32,691 bases of DNA from Candidatus Aegiribacteria sp. (lineage in GTDB: Bacteria > Fermentibacterota > Fermentibacteria > Fermentibacterales > JCC-6): assembly GCA_023138735.1 (NCBI GenBank), contig JAGLOY010000095.1, forward strand, positions 1-32,691, given 5' to 3'. The notes beneath the pieces were generated by a model. The model was given only the letters and a program-made list of their open reading frames with translations, was not told the origin of the DNA and searched no databases. Shown here in pieces: positions 32,010 through 32,691 of the stretch; position 1 is the first letter of the stretch; every line of letters begins with the position of its first letter. The translations under genes and the position numbers were made by a program.

Positions 32010-32462
32010 TCACTCTTTCAGTAGTTTATCAAGTTCTTCCTTGAACTGCGAAACGTCCTTGAATTTCCTGTATACACTGGCAAATCTAACGTAAGCAACC
32101 TGATCGACCTCATGGAGCAATTCCATCACACATTCACCAATGAATTTTACGGTAACTTCCGCCGTGAACTCTTCAGTAACCCTTGCGATTATCCGGTCAA
32201 CCAGATCGCGCAGATCTTCAGCGGCAACAGGTCTCTTCTCGCATGCCCTGTCTATACCCTTTTCAAGCTTTTTTCGATCAAAGGGCTCCCTCCTTCCGTC
32301 GTTCTTTACAACGACCGGAAAGGATCTTTCAACATACTCGTAAGTTGTGAATCTATATCCGCATTCGGCGCATTCCCGTCTTCGCCGGGTGGCCTCTCCA
32401 TCCCTAACCGAACGCGAATCAATTACTCTGTCATCCACGCTTGAGCAACGGGGACATTTCAT
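32010..32462 (-). CDS. nrdR: Transcriptional repressor NrdR
   Basis: Nucleotide-responsive repressor of ribonucleotide reductase genes. Seen: N-terminal zinc ribbon with C3, C6, C31 and C34 (CPRC and CAEC), RRRRECAECGYRFTTYE, then an ATP-cone domain with PVVVKNDGRREPFDRKKLEKGIDRACEKRPV and VAYVRFASVYRKFKD. 150 residues, normal. It is first of the nine-gene run and overlaps rnfC by four bases at GTGA, so it may share a transcript with the Rnf and selenocysteine genes. No nrd genes or clear NrdR boxes are in the window. GGAG precedes the ATG by about eight bases. Confidence 0.97.
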   Translation of the reverse strand: MKCPRCSSVDDRVIDSRSVRDGEATRRRRECAECGYRFTTYEYVERSFPVVVKNDGRREPFDRKKLEKGIDRACEKRPVAAEDLRDLVDRIIARVTEEFTAEVTVKFIGECVMELLHEVDQVAYVRFASVYRKFKDVSQFKEELDKLLKE

Positions 32463-32529
32463 CCATGCACTCCAAACATCGTTGCATAAGAACAGAATTC
32501 GACCCTGTCAGACTGTACAAGTACCCAGA

Positions 32530-32558
32530 ATCATAGTAAATATCCTTGACGAGGTACA
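32530..32558 (-). promoter_or_regulatory. Weak candidate promoter of nrdR-rnf-selAB
   Basis: Minus-strand -10 TATGAT (32530-32535) with a poor -35 (TGTACC, 32553-32558) 17 bases away, about 60 bases before the nrdR start. It overlaps the tRNA promoter on the other strand. Only the -10 box is convincing. Confidence 0.3.
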
Positions 32559-32574
32559 CCGTTATCAATAGAAT
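32546..32574 (+). promoter_or_regulatory. Sigma70-like promoter of the tRNA genes
   Basis: TTGACG (32546-32551) and TAGAAT (32569-32574), 17 bases apart, on the plus strand. The -10 box ends 14 bases before the tRNA-His 5' end, so the primary transcript would carry only a short leader. Confidence 0.75.
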
Positions 32575-32588
32575 CAGCGGGCTTCGAT

Positions 32589-32665
32589 GGTGGGAGTAGT
32601 TCAGTTGGTAGAGCCCCTGATTGTGGATCAGGTGGTCGCCGGTTCAAGTCCGGTCTCCCACCCCA
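32589..32665 (+). tRNA. tRNA-His (GTG)
   Basis: Complete cloverleaf. The acceptor stem GTGGGAG (32590-32596) pairs with CTCCCAC, with an encoded extra G at position -1 (32589) opposite C73, the identity element of tRNA-His, and a genomic CCA. D-arm GTTC/GAGC, anticodon stem CCTGA/TCAGG with loop TTGTGGA and anticodon GTG (32623-32625), and T-arm GCCGG-TTCAAGT-CCGGT. First of at least two tandem tRNAs behind the plus-strand promoter. Confidence 0.95.
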
Positions 32666-32669
32666 TAAT

Positions 32670-32691
32670 GCGTCCCTAGCTCAATTGGCAG
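32670..32691 (+). tRNA. Partial tRNA, 5' end only
   Basis: GCGTCCC, then TA, then GCTCAATTGGCAG: a 7-base acceptor strand, the T8-A9 pair and the D-arm start of another tRNA. It is cut by the window edge, so the anticodon and identity cannot be read. It lies four bases after tRNA-His in the same transcription direction. Confidence 0.75.

Overview
This window is an almost gap-free block of core bacterial genes. No stretch longer than about 300 bases lacks a gene, and I see no insertion sequence, prophage, CRISPR array or toxin-antitoxin locus. All protein genes except rpmB are on the minus strand. The organism looks like an uncultured anaerobic diderm bacterium. It has a full division and peptidoglycan cluster with a MurE carrying the DNPR motif of meso-diaminopimelate ligases. 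It also has a six-subunit Rnf ferredoxin:NAD+ oxidoreductase, a selenocysteine insertion pair (SelA, SelB) and a Wzc-type exopolysaccharide kinase. I cannot name the phylum from the sequence alone; the gene set would suit candidate phyla of the FCB or Fermentibacteria kind, but that is a guess.

Layout. Bases 1-341 (minus) hold a tmRNA gene cut at its 3' end by the window edge, followed by rpmB (plus) with promoter and terminator. Bases 746-2416 encode a radical SAM protein with a B12-binding-like N-terminus. Bases 2533-17818 are the dcw cluster, transcribed right to left: mraZ, rsmH, ftsL, ftsI, murE, murF, mraY, murD, ftsW, murG, murC, ftsQ, ftsA, ftsZ. It is driven by a sigma70-like promoter embedded in TGGG repeats typical of MraZ operators. 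murB and ddl, often found between murC and ftsQ, are absent. ftsI is broken by a +1 frame change near 15795.

Bases 18055-23274 form a four-gene exopolysaccharide operon: UDP-glucose dehydrogenase, a second UDP-sugar dehydrogenase, a small SLBB protein and a Wzc-like tyrosine kinase. It has its own promoter just after selB. Bases 23349-32462 are one tightly overlapping run, nrdR-rnfC-rnfD-rnfG-rnfE-rnfA-rnfB-selA-selB. The right edge holds a tRNA-His gene and the first 22 bases of another tRNA, on the plus strand behind a good sigma70 promoter.

How the parts work together. The dcw genes take UDP-MurNAc through the peptide ligases to lipid II, export or polymerise it (FtsW/FtsI) and assemble the FtsZ/FtsA divisome. 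The Rnf complex couples reduced ferredoxin oxidation to NAD+ reduction and ion pumping. SelA and SelB supply and deliver selenocysteine. The exopolysaccharide genes make UDP-uronic acids and control chain polymerisation and export.

I did not find a clearly novel system. The best anomalies are a tmRNA whose tag reading frame does not look like a normal A...LAA tag, the ftsI frame break, and the unusual co-operonic arrangement of nrdR, rnf and selAB.
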